The notes beneath the pieces were generated by a model, which did no database searches, was not told the DNA's origin, and saw only the letters and a list, made by a program, of their open reading frames with translations. Below, piece by piece: positions 23,033 through 33,243 of a DNA stretch of 64,000 bases (the first letter of the stretch is position 1; every line of letters starts with the position of its first letter). Both the position numbers and the translations under genes were made by a program. The stretch covers positions 72,314,770 through 72,378,769 of the forward strand of contig OX465595.1 of the NCBI GenBank assembly GCA_950022295.1. Reading direction: 5' to 3'. This DNA is from Bromus sterilis. Lineage: Eukaryota > Streptophyta > Magnoliopsida > Poales > Poaceae.

Positions 23033-24303
23033 ACAGTTGCTCTGTTTGCAAGATGAATAGTAACATCAACTTCTTCAAGTTCACAAGGTGAAATTTCACC
23101 CACGATCTCTTGATAAAGTGAATACGGGATAGCACTAGCACTCGATCCCAAATCGCATAGCCCATAATAATTGTGATCTCCTATTTTAACAGATACTACT
23201 GGAGTACCTGAAATTGGGCCTTTATTCTTGGCTGTGACAAGGTTAGTGGAAACAGCACAAAAAATTATATTGGAATATAAATCATCATTAGTAATAAGAT
23301 CCTTAAGCAATGCAACTCGAGGATCGACCTTGATCTGGTCCTCAGTCTCATCAATTCTTCTCTCACTCTTATTCATTATGCCTGTCACGAAAGAGTGCTC
23401 CCTTATTCTTACGGGAAAATGGGGCTTTTCATATATAACTGCAGGCACAATAGGGTCAACAACATGAATGTTAATAGGTGATTCTTTGAAGGGTTTATGA
23501 TGCCGATTCTTCTTCTTAGAAGAGTCAATATGAGAGGCAAAGTCCTTACAAAAATCGATCATTAGATGGGAATCAAGACCAATCTTAGAGCAAAAGGTAT
23601 TAAAGTAATCAGTTTTCACATAGCACTCTATATAATCATGCTCATAATTTATAGCGGATTCAATACCTTTATCTATTTCCCAATCTTTGGTATTCTTCTG
23701 GATCCTTTCAAGGAGATCCCATCTTTCTTCATCGCTTTTTGTTTGAAATACCCCACTAGAGGAGGCATCCAATATCTCCTTATCCTGACGAGAAAGTCTA
23801 GCATAAAAATTTCTAAGTATAGTTTTCTTGGGGAGCTCATGAATAGGACATTTGAGCATTAGAGATTTCAATCTCCCCCAAGCTTGAGCGATTCTTTCTC
23901 CGTCACGAGACCTAAAGTTGTAGATATAATTCCTGTCTCGATGAATTTCATGAAGAGGATAAAACTTGGTATACAACAAAGACATAAGCTCTTGCCAATC
24001 AAGCAAATGAGAATTATCGAGAAGCTTATACCAATCTGAAGCTTTATCTATTAGCGATACGGAGAACAATTTCTTCATGACAAACTCTTTTGATACACCT
24101 GCAAGCTTAAATAGTGAACATAGTTGTGATAAATATAGCAAGTGTTCACTGGGATGTCTGTCTCCTGCATAACGATTAGCCAAAACACAATCGACAATAC
24201 CAGCTGGTATTTTATAAGGCACAATTTCAGTAGGGGGAGGTACAACCACCACAGATGTGGGGTGTTTCCCCATAAGCAACGATCCAATAGCTAGGTTGTC
24301 CAT
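23033..24303 (-). pseudogene. Element A gag and protease N-terminus
   Basis: Start of A's polyprotein. ATG 24303 (MDNLAIGSLLMGKHP) is chosen because it lies about 80 bp after the primer site and opens the gag frame. A gag domain (LFSVSLIDKASDWYK, LYTKFYPLHEIHRDRNYIYNFRS, IAQAWGRLKSLMLKCP) is followed by a basic linker (SSKKKNRHHKP) and the protease active site YGLCDLGSSASAIP (catalytic Asp codon 23152-23154). The frame is unbroken up to the GAGAG duplication, where element B splits the protease; it continues at 12256. No CCHC knuckle is seen. Confidence 0.94.
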
Positions 24304-24385
24304 ACAGACCAAGAACAGCAACAGCAAAATAAAAATAACAATATAAAAATTTCCTCACCAGCTTCACTTACCAATAGCGCTATGC

Positions 24386-24403
24386 TCCCCGACAACGGCG
24401 CCA
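24386..24403 (-). other. Element A primer binding site (tRNA-Asp type)
   Basis: TGGCGCCGTTGTCGGGGA on the minus strand, one mismatch from the sites in B and C. It is about 12 bp inside the LTR end at 24416. Confidence 0.83.
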
Positions 24404-24415
24404 GAAAACGTTACT

Positions 24416-25259
24416 TGATGACCCTCAACGTAAATGGATCTATTGCAGCGTTTTCAGTAAGTAAGAGTGTCGAACCCAACGAGGAGCGAAAGGTATTGAT
24501 AGGTGATTTTGGACAAGGAATAATTGGAAGCACTGAAAGATAAATTTTTAGGGATTTTCTATATAAGCAAAAATAAGATAAAAGCAAGCAAAGTAAATAG
24601 TACTGAGGAGCAGCAAGTGGCCCAATCCTTTTGAGCAAAAGATAAGCCTGACAACTGAACTTATAAAGACTAAAGCGTTCTTGAGGACACATGGGGAGGT
24701 AGTCACGTGCTTTCGCCATACTCTGTATCGATAACAAGTGTTGTGCTGATAAGTGTTGAGTGGGTGGATCTATGATAGCACACCTTCTAGACTAAGATAA
24801 GTTCACTCTTATGACTAAACATCTTGCAAGCATCCACAAATACAAGATAGAAATTAAGGCAAAGCCTAACCACAGCAATAAGATCGAGGATCCATTATTC
24901 CCTTGTGCAAAAGTGTGCAAACTGGGGTTCAGGTTTCTACCACTCCGGCAACCCACCGTAAGCAATCTTAATACACAATGTATTCCCCTAGGTCATTAAT
25001 AAGGCGAAGTGTTAAGTGTTCGACTCACACAACACCACTAGGAAAATAATAACACAGCTTAAATATCAAACAACACAAATTACTTCAACATCATATGACT
25101 ACTAACAACTAGACTTCTCCCATGTCCTCAAGAACTAAAGTAACTACTCATAAGACATAAAAGAGATCATGATCAGAGGTGATAAATATATGATAAACAA
25201 TCTGGACATAATGATATTTCTTCAACAAAACTCAATAGCATTCACCACAAAGTAGTAAT
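24416..25259 (-). repeat. Element A 5' LTR, first piece
   Basis: Matches 1242-2084 of the 3' LTR. It is interrupted at GTAAT by element C. The LTR resumes at 34650. Confidence 0.93.
25255..25259. repeat. Left target-site base block of element C (GTAAT)
   Basis: Expected duplication next to the TGATACG start of element C. The partner has been removed by a deletion at the right junction. Confidence 0.55.
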
Positions 25260-26661
25260 TGATACGTCTCAAACGTATCTACTTTTCCAAACACTTTTGC
25301 TATTGTTTTGGCCTCATTCTTTCATGATTTGAACGAAACTAACCTGGACTGACGCTGTTTTTAGCAGAGCTACCAGTGCTGTTTTCTTTTGTGCAGGTTT
25401 CTGGATATTTAGGTAAGCTGGAAAAATCACAAGAAAATATATAAAAAATCAGCGTTCCGGAAGCTTCCGCGAGTCCAAAGGGGGGCCACAGGGCAGCCAG
25501 GGGGCAGCCAGGAGGGTGCCTGGCGCGGCCCAGCACCTGGCCGTGCCACCTTCCCTCCTGGCTGGGTCCCACACCCCCTGGTGCTCTACTTTGGCCCTAT
25601 TTATTCTCCCGACGCAGAAACCTCAGAACAGAAGTCGCTTTTCCAATCTACGTCGCGGAGCCGCCGCAACCCTCTGTTATTCTCCGGGAGAGCTAATCTG
25701 GAGGCTGCTTTGGCCTCCGATGAGGGGAAATCATCGCCATCGTCATCATCATCGCCTCTCCATCACCCCTCCATGACTTCTTCTCTCATGTGTGAGTAAT
25801 TCCCTGCTGTAGGAAAAGGGGACGGTAGGGATTGGATGAGTTAGATCTTGTAGTAGTTCAATCAGATTGTTGGGGGCATGTTGCCTATCATCTACTTGGT
25901 GTTTATCATCTCTGTTACAACTTGTTTCTCTTAATGCTTGCCACTTTGGGCCCGAGTGCCATGATTTTCGATCTGATCACCCTTTTGTTTCTTGAGTTTG
26001 TGGTGTTCTTGATCCTATCTATGAGTTGTATGCACCTATTATAGTACGGAACCGGCGATCCCAATGGTGACAGCTTGGGACACCAAAGGGGATGGACTAT
26101 GATTTGAGGATTCCGTGTATCCATGAAGTGTTAATGCTTTGTTCCGGTGCTCTTTGACAGGAGTACCTTAATCTCCCTAAGTTCCTTTTGGCCCCGATTG
26201 TAGCGGGAGGGTAGGACAGAAGATGTTGTGCAAAGTTCTTATTGCAAGCACGTACAACTACCCTGGGATACACTCCTGATGTTTGATATTTGCCTAGATG
26301 ATCCTTTCTTTTCTATGAGCCTTGCCCGTGTTAGAATCTATTACATGTTTGTTCTCATCCAAGCAGCGCCCAACCATCCATCTCCCTAGCCTACAATGTT
26401 TTCTTTCCTGATGGTTACTAGTTGTTTACTTTTGCTGTTTCACCATCACCATCACCACTATTATCATCACCACTACTACCACCATATCACAGTTGCTACT
26501 AATACCTTTGTGCAAGCAAGTGTTTATTTTAGGTGCGGTTGAATTGAAAACTCAATTGTCAAAGCCTGTATGTATTCTTTGTGCCCCCAAGTCTCGAATC
26601 AATAAATTTGGTTATCTTGCCCGCGAAGACTATCTCGATCCCCTACAGTTGAGGGTTATCA
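25260..26661 (+). repeat. Element C 5' LTR (1402 bp)
   Basis: Starts TGATACGTCTCAAACGTATC and ends GAGGGTTATCA. It contains a GC-rich block (about 25465-25575), a TATA-like box at 25597-25604, an ATC-rich leader (25735-25775) and a CAC/CAT microsatellite (about 26443-26490). Confidence 0.96.
25597..25604 (+). promoter_or_regulatory. TATA-like box in element C LTR
   Basis: TATTTATT between the GC-rich block and the leader. An equivalent sequence is found in the 3' LTR and in the LTRs of B and D. A transcription start about 30 bp downstream is inferred. Confidence 0.55.
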
Positions 26662-26673
26662 AGTATTGTTTTC

Positions 26674-26691
26674 TGGCGCCGTTGCCGGGGA
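26674..26691 (+). other. Element C primer binding site (tRNA-Asp type)
   Basis: TGGCGCCGTTGCCGGGGA, 12 bp after the LTR end. Confidence 0.88.
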
Positions 26692-26748
26692 CCATAGCTT
26701 TATTTACAGGTCTACTTGAAGTATCGTACCTGCTGCACGCTATCCACT

Positions 26749-29418
26749 ATGGGTAAGAAAGGAGACCCCAAGGTTCCAATCTTACCATCCCGTACGAGAC
26801 GAGGTACCACTCTTAGCACTAGTGCTAAACTTGATTCACCTTCAACTATGAGTCGGTTTGATTCACCTCAGTTACATGCTACTTCTGCTGAGTCTGGCAA
26901 TATTTCAGATACTTTTGATGATGCTTCTACTACCTTTGAGACTACAGGTTCACTTGGTTCTTTTATTGAAGAACAAATTGCCGCTGTTGCCCGATTCTCG
27001 GGTGTTGAAATTCCTATTACCCAAACACCTATTGGAAAAATTCATGATCTTGCTGGCCTTAAGGAGAAACTCCTTGAAGAAGATTATGTTATACTTGATG
27101 ATGATTTTTGCAGGGAGCTTAATGAGTGTGCTGATTCCGACCCTGCTACTATAAAGAAGTTTCTAGCAAAGCACTCCCTGAAGAACAAGTTTACTCCTGA
27201 TCCTACTTTTGCTACGTATCCTATATGCATCACTGATCCTGATTATGATTTCTCTGTTGACCTTTCACTTATATCCACAGTTGAAGCTGATCCCTTTTAT
27301 GGCAGAGAAAATGATGATGCTATCGAGCACCTGACCAAACTCACTGAGTTGGGTGGTTTGTTTACTACTGATGAAAGGATTCAGAACTTCTATGTGACCA
27401 AGCTTTTTCCTTTTTCCTTGAAAGGAGATGCTAGGACATGGTATGATGCACTACCATGCGGTTCCGTTCAAAGTCCTCAAGATATGGCTATATCTTTTGT
27501 TGATAAGTATTTTCCTGCTCATATGCAACATGCTGCTTTGCAAAGAATTTATAACTTTAAACAGTTGCAGGATGAGAATCTCCCTAAAGCTTGGGGGAGA
27601 TTTTGCAGTTTGCTGAAGGCTAGACCGGGACATGAGATCCCTAAGAATGAATTACTTGATATATTTTATGCTGGTCTAACCGATGGGTCTAAATCCTATC
27701 TAGATAGTTGTGCTGGTTGTGTTTTCAGGCAAAGAACACCGGACGATGTGGAAGAATTGATGGGCACGATTGCAAAAAACTATGAAGATTGGTCCGTGCC
27801 TGAACCACCTCCACCACCAAAGAAGAGGGGCATGCTTGTCCTAAGCCCCGAAGATATGCAAGAAGCAAAGAAGTCTATAAAAGAGAAAGGAATTAAAGCT
27901 AAAGACGTGAAGAATCTACCCCCAATTGAGAAGCTGTGTGAGCCTACCACTCACCCACCTATGGTAGAGGTACACTATCTTTTAGATTTCAATGCAAGTG
28001 ACATCCCTAAAGGTAAACCTCCTGACCAATGTTTAGAAGAGCTTGATAATTTTATTATGAAGCAGAGTCACTTCAATGAGAAGATACAAGTTCAGTTTCA
28101 TGATAATACTCTTGCTATTAAAAGTTTGCTTGATGTTCTAGGAAGAACAACTAATGATGTTAAATGTCTTGTGAAGCATTTTCATATGGTTCAAACTCAG
28201 CTTGAACAAATTTCTAATGTGCAAAAAGATTTGATTGCTAATAATGCCAAACAGGACAATTTATAGGCTTATGGTATAAGGACTCGGGGTGGAACACACA
28301 CCCAGGACCCTCTCTATCCAGAAGGGCATCCAAAGAGGATCGAGCAAGATTCTCAAGTGAAGGAAGAAGAAATTGTTAGCTCTCCAAAGAAGAAGAAAAA
28401 GAAGAAGAAACACAAGGAAGCTGGCAATTCCAATGATCCTATAGAAGAAGAAGGACAAGTTGTTGATCCAAACAACATATCTACCTCAGATGCTGAGATT
28501 GAAGACGGTGTTGAACCTGAAAAAGATGCTGAAAAGAATGATCCACCCGAGGTTCGTGAATAAGAAGCACCCGATAAGCGCAAGAAGTATACTAGAGAAG
28601 ACTTTCTTGCAAGGAGACATGGGAAGGAACGAGAACCATGGGTACAGAAACCCATGCCTTTCCCAAGCAAGTCCGTCAAAACCAAAGAAGAAGAGCACTA
28701 CAATAAGTTTTGTGAGTGGATGAAACCTCTTTTTCTTCAAATCCCTTTGACTGATGCTATTAAGTTACCTCCTTACTCTAAATATATGAAAGATATTGTT
28801 ACTAATAAAAGAAATGTCCCTAATGAGGCAATATCTACTATGCTTGCTAACTACTCTTTCAGTGGCAAGATTCCTGAGAAGCTCGGTGACCCAGGTATAC
28901 CCACCATTCCTTGCTCCATAAAAAATAATTATGTTATAACTGCTTTATGTGATCTTGGTGCAGGAGTGAGTGTTATGACCTTTTCTCTCTACAAAAGACT
29001 TTGTTTAGAGAAATTAATTCCTACAGATATTTCTCTACAAATGGCCGACAAGTCTACGGCCGTCCCGATCGGTATTTGTGAGGATGTTCCTGTTGAAGTT
29101 GCCAATTGCTTAATACTTACTGATTTTGTCGTGCTTGACATGCCCGAGGATGGGAGCATGTCCATTATCCTTGGTAGACCTTTTCTTAACACCGCAGGTG
29201 CTGTTATTGATTGCAATAAAGGGAAGGTTACCTTCAACGTGAATGACAAAGAACACACGGTGTATTTTCCGAAGAAGATCGACAAAAGGCATGGCCTTAA
29301 CTCCATTGAGAATATCGAGACCGTGAAGATTGGAGAATGGGATTGTCCACTACATGTATACCACAAATACAAAACAATTATGATGGGGACAATGTCCATT
29401 AAAGTGAGAGTGCAATGA
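26749..29418 (+). pseudogene. Element C gag-protease polyprotein (about 889 codons)
   Basis: One frame from ATG 26749 (MGKKGDPKVP) to TGA 29416-29418. The gag domain includes LFPFSLKGDARTWYD, FVDKYFPAHMQH and LPKAWGRFCSLLK. A helical region (VKHFHMVQTQLEQIS) is followed by an acidic/lysine-rich linker with a run of 8 lysines (about 28384-28410), then a protease with ITALCDLGAGVSVM and ILGRPFLNTAGAVID. Two nonsense codons interrupt it: TAG at 28264-28266 (CAG in B) and TAA at 28561-28563 (GAA in B). No frameshift is seen. There is no zinc knuckle; the lysine run could bind nucleic acid or act as a nuclear signal (inference). Confidence 0.94.
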
Positions 29419-29985
29419 TCACTTCATAAGAGGCGAGACTTTCTACGCTATATACCACAGGTTTGTTGGTAAGACTTGATCAACCTTGCTAGCTAGCATG
29501 TTTTATATAGGTAAAAAGTTGAGCTTGTTATGTTTTCATTTCCTTTAGCTTTTATTCTTCTTGCTGTACCCAAGTTTTTGTGTTTAAAGCTTCACTTGTT
29601 CTAACTTTTGTCTCAAGTTCACGAAAGTTTTTGCAGCTTTTTGAACTTTGAAAAATTCTCTACAGTGAAGTTGCCCAGAAAATTCCAAAAAAATTAAAAT
29701 CAAAATTTCCAGGTAAAAAGCCATCAGGAGGCACCTGTGGCTGACCAGGGGGTCCACTCCTGGCCCAGGAGGCCAGGTGGCGCGGCCTAGCTCCTGGCCG
29801 CACCACCCACCCTCCTGGGGCCCACATGCACCCCCTGCTGGCATCTTTTCCTTCACTCTCTCTCTTTCAACCCAAAAACTCGTGTTCTTGCTCTGGTTTC
29901 GTGTTCTTGCTGTTCTTGAGCACGGAACTTCGATCTCCCTCTACAACCACTCATTTGAGCTGAAATTTGGAACAAATACTCTCTG
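29419..29985 (+). promoter_or_regulatory. GC-rich and pyrimidine-rich segment before the extra ORF (element C)
   Basis: Starts with an AT-rich part, then a GC-rich block (about 29720-29840) whose GGCGCGGCC...CTGGCCGCACCACC order parallels the block in C's own LTR (about 25500-25575), then CT-rich sequence (29850-29870) and a short leader. No clear TATA box. The same plan is seen in element B. It may be an internal promoter; unproven. Confidence 0.45.
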
Positions 29986-30206
29986 GTATGTGACTCCCTC
30001 ACCCCTCCAATTACTTTTCTAGTTGGTGGCTGCATTAGTGAGTATTTAGTGGTTCTTGGTGCCGTTTAGTTGAGCTTAAATGTTTGTGTAGAAATTTATT
30101 TTTCAAGTTTTTTTGCTAGTTTGAGCCTTGGTAAAGTAAGTAGAATATTTTGCCCAAACTAGTTTTGCTTAAATCTTCGTTTTTGTGAATTGTTAAAAAA
30201 ATTCAG
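29986..30206 (+). other. Putative 5' leader intron before the extra ORF (element C)
   Basis: GTATGT at the 5' end after CTCTG and ATTCAG at the 3' end, 221 bp, T-rich. It ends two bases before ATG 30209. It has the same position and nearly the same length as the 220-bp copy in element B, although the two sequences have diverged. Confidence 0.6.
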
Positions 30207-30208
30207 AA

Positions 30209-31419
30209 ATGGAGAGGCTAGGAAAGTGGCTTGGGAAGAAGAAACCCGAGCGCTCTAGCCGTGTTACGCGTTCCGCAGCTTCACCTTCGACCACGAGGTG
30301 AGCTACAATGAAGATATCGTACCCATAGAGATGTTGGACGCGTCACCAACGAGAGGTATGACATTTCCATGCGAAGATTTCATGGAGGATGCTGGCATAC
30401 GAGAAGAGTTCTATGCTCTGTGTGCCAATGCAGGTTTGACACGGCATGTTACGAGCCGTGTACCACAGTACGAGACACTCACCGCTATTTTTGTTAACAG
30501 TTTCAGGTTTTATTCTGACAATGATAGTGTGGTATTTCGACTTTATGAAAGATTGCTGACCATGCCTATGAGTACATTTTGTGAAGCTTTAGGTTTTCCA
30601 GGCTTGGTCGAGAAGAAGAAGAGGAAAAATGTCCAAACTGTTGCACTCAACACCCTCCTCGACTCGTTCTGTAACACTGAAGTGAGGTCATCCAACCGAC
30701 AGAAGATTTCCAACATTATGTTCCCTCACCTCAGGTATTTCGCCTATTATATTGCTAGAGGAGTGTTGGCTCGAGACAACACGAGCAACACTTCTACGCC
30801 TGATACTGCTATCATGGCGAATGCCCTCTCAGGGAAGCACGAGTATCATGTGGGTTCGCTTATTGCGAAACGCCTTGCTACTAATAGTAACAAGGGGGGC
30901 CTCTTTGGTGGTGTCTATGGCACACTTCTTTTGCAGTTTATCCAAGGAGAACCGCGCCCAGATGATACAATCTTTCTTTTTGTTAGCCTTGACTTGGCTG
31001 CCATGAAGAGGCATTTCTTTGTTACTAAGGCCTCTGACCGCTACGCACTTGATTATATTTTGCGGTTTAAAGATGGCGTGGAACGCGCTGTCCGTCTACC
31101 TGCACCACTTGTGTTTGATTTTTCTCGCAGGAACGGATTTCGTTTTTCAGTGGCCGAGTTTGATGAGATCACGGGGAGATACCAGTTTCACGACCCCACG
31201 GAGGGGGTCGAACAAGACGAGGAGGAGCACGTGGTATATCCACCAGTTCAGGAGGAGACCGTCACCCCCTGGGGTGAAGGGTCTTCCTCTGGATGGGGGG
31301 CGGGACCTTCCTCTTCCACGTGGGAGGATCCGAGGACTTCATTGTACGCACCGGAGGGTTCATACAACCCTTGGGCTTACCATTACCCCGGAGCAGGAGG
31401 CTCCTCGGGACCGCAGTAG
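30209..31419 (+). pseudogene. Extra ORF (aORF) of element C, one frameshift
   Basis: Homologue of element B's 404-aa ORF. It starts at ATG 30209 with RLGKWLGKKKPERSSRVTR. A single base is missing near 30297 (AGGTGAGC where B has AGGGTGAGC), which puts TGA at 30299-30301. From 30298 the frame is open to TAG 31417-31419. The core repeats the B signature FPHLRYFAYYIARGVLARD, YHVGSLIAKRLA, LDYILRF and RLPAPLVFDFSRRNG. The C-terminus (GEGSSSGWGAGPSSS) is low complexity. The N-terminal part is the most divergent. Confidence 0.8.
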
Positions 31420-31445
31420 AAGAGCCCAACTTAGGCCAAAATCCT

Positions 31446-31459
31446 AAGCTTGGGGGAGT
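31446..31459 (+). other. Internal polypurine-tract copy in element C
   Basis: A perfect AAGCTTGGGGGAGT, 26 bp after the extra ORF's stop and about 1.8 kb before the true tract. Confidence 0.7.
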
Positions 31460-33229
31460 ACGTGCTCTCCTCCCCTTTCCATTGTTTCTACCGTTGGTTC
31501 GCTTTTATCTTTTTGCAAGTTTTTGCCTGTTCTTCTTTGTTCTCTTAGTTTGCAAAACCCAAAAAGATTTCTCCTTTCTTTTTCTTTCGTTAAACCTTAA
31601 AAAACCCAAAAATATGTTTCCTTTGCTCTTTGGTTTTCTTTATTTCAGAGTTCAGCTCGAGTCCGTGATGGCATTTGATTATAATTTCCTATGTTCGATC
31701 GTGCAAGTGACAACGAAGTAGTGACGAAGATCGATGGAAGGGATGCAACAAGGAAAGCTGGTATGAACTCCTTTTGTTTCTACTTTTGTACATATGCCTA
31801 TACTTATGATTAGATACCAGCTTGCAGCGACATAGTGCTATGCTTATAATGCTTTCCCAGCGGTTCATGCTTTCTTTGTGGTTAGTCTCAAATAGCTAGA
31901 GTTTATAATGTGTTGCTTGAAATGATTGACATGCATTGCATTATTCATGGTGTGGCATATTGAAGTGGTATTTCCCTCCGGGGGATTCTTGGATTGACTT
32001 GGCACATGTTCACACATGTTAAGACTAAAAAGTCTGTTCTGCCTTGATGATCTTTTTTACTTCAGAGTGAGCTATATCACTTTTATTCCCGATTCAATGT
32101 TGCTTTGTCGCTCTACATGATTATGACCGTTATGCTCTCTATTTGGTCGCTTCCCCGTCTTTTGCTAGCCTTCCTCCAGCACCAAGCGGAATTCTGCTTG
32201 TGCTTCCAAACTCCTTTTCAAACCAGTTTTTCCATTTGAGTCCACCATACCTACCTATATGTGGTATTTACCGGCCACTCCTAACTTAGACTTCCTTGGG
32301 CCATCTCGGAATTTATTCAAAAGCTTCCCTTTTTGTAACCGTACAAGCTCATGGTGCGGTGAGGGAAAATTAGTATCTTTCATGCCAAAAATATTTTGAC
32401 GGAAGTTTTAACTAGTCAAAAAAAAATGAGAGTTACACCTCCCCCATACTTGATGATGGAGTGAAATGGACCAAATGCTGCTAATGATAGGTGGAACGAT
32501 ACCATCCTTCCATCCTTGAGGCAAAATAAAGGTTCCGTAGACCATCAAAGGATTTATGGATAAGGGAACATGTGTAAGCAAAAGGCATTAATATGGTTGG
32601 CATGGGAGATATTGAGAGACCTTTACCGTTCACCGTTGAATGGAAAGTTGCACTTCTCAAAAGAGTTTTATCTCTATTTTCAAAACCAAGAGCTCTGGCA
32701 CAAGTTTAGTCTTTGCTTCCTTTCACGGGTTTTCAATCTTTCCATCAAAAGCCACAGTTCGAGAGTCTCCACCTTACTTTCTCCAAAGCACCAACTATGA
32801 GAGCATAATTGTCATTCTTAGTGTAACATGCATTGTCCCAAAGTATCACATTGTCTTCTGCATGCTTGTGATGTTTCTTACTTTGAGTTCTGAGTTCTAG
32901 TCTCCTTTAAAACTCCGGAGGAGTTTCTGCATTTATGTTTTGCTTCACTCATGGAGGCTAGCGAGATACCACTCTGATATGTTCATGCTATGTGCATTGT
33001 GATCTTGAATTGATTCTCAGCAACATATTATTTACTTTTTGTTTGTTTGTGACTGATTACATGAAAGAAGGATTGCTTCGTGCATTGTCCTTGTAGCATG
33101 GTGTCAAAAATTGCTAAACTCTTTCGTAGTACATGCTTATATACATCTAATGAAGCAAAAGAGTTTGTTAAAGTTTTCTTTGTCGCGTCCAGTTCGTTGA
33201 ACTGAATTGCTTGAGGACAAGCAATAACT
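31460..33229 (+). other. Element C 3' non-coding region
   Basis: About 1.77 kb with no conserved frame. It is collinear in inverted orientation with 13643-15381 of element B. It includes the CCACCATACCTACCTATATG block (about 32244-32263), which also appears in D as CCACCATACCTACCTACC, and a CTTGAGGACAAGCAA box right before the polypurine tract (about 33209-33223). Confidence 0.75.
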
Positions 33230-33243
33230 AAGCTTGGGGGAGT
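33230..33243 (+). other. Element C polypurine tract
   Basis: AAGCTTGGGGGAGT, directly adjacent to the TGATACG start of the 3' LTR. Confidence 0.9.

Noticed and set aside
26443..26490. CRISPR-like or coding histidine repeat (CAC/CAT units)
   Set aside because: A simple microsatellite in element C's LTR, with no spacer structure and no conserved frame.
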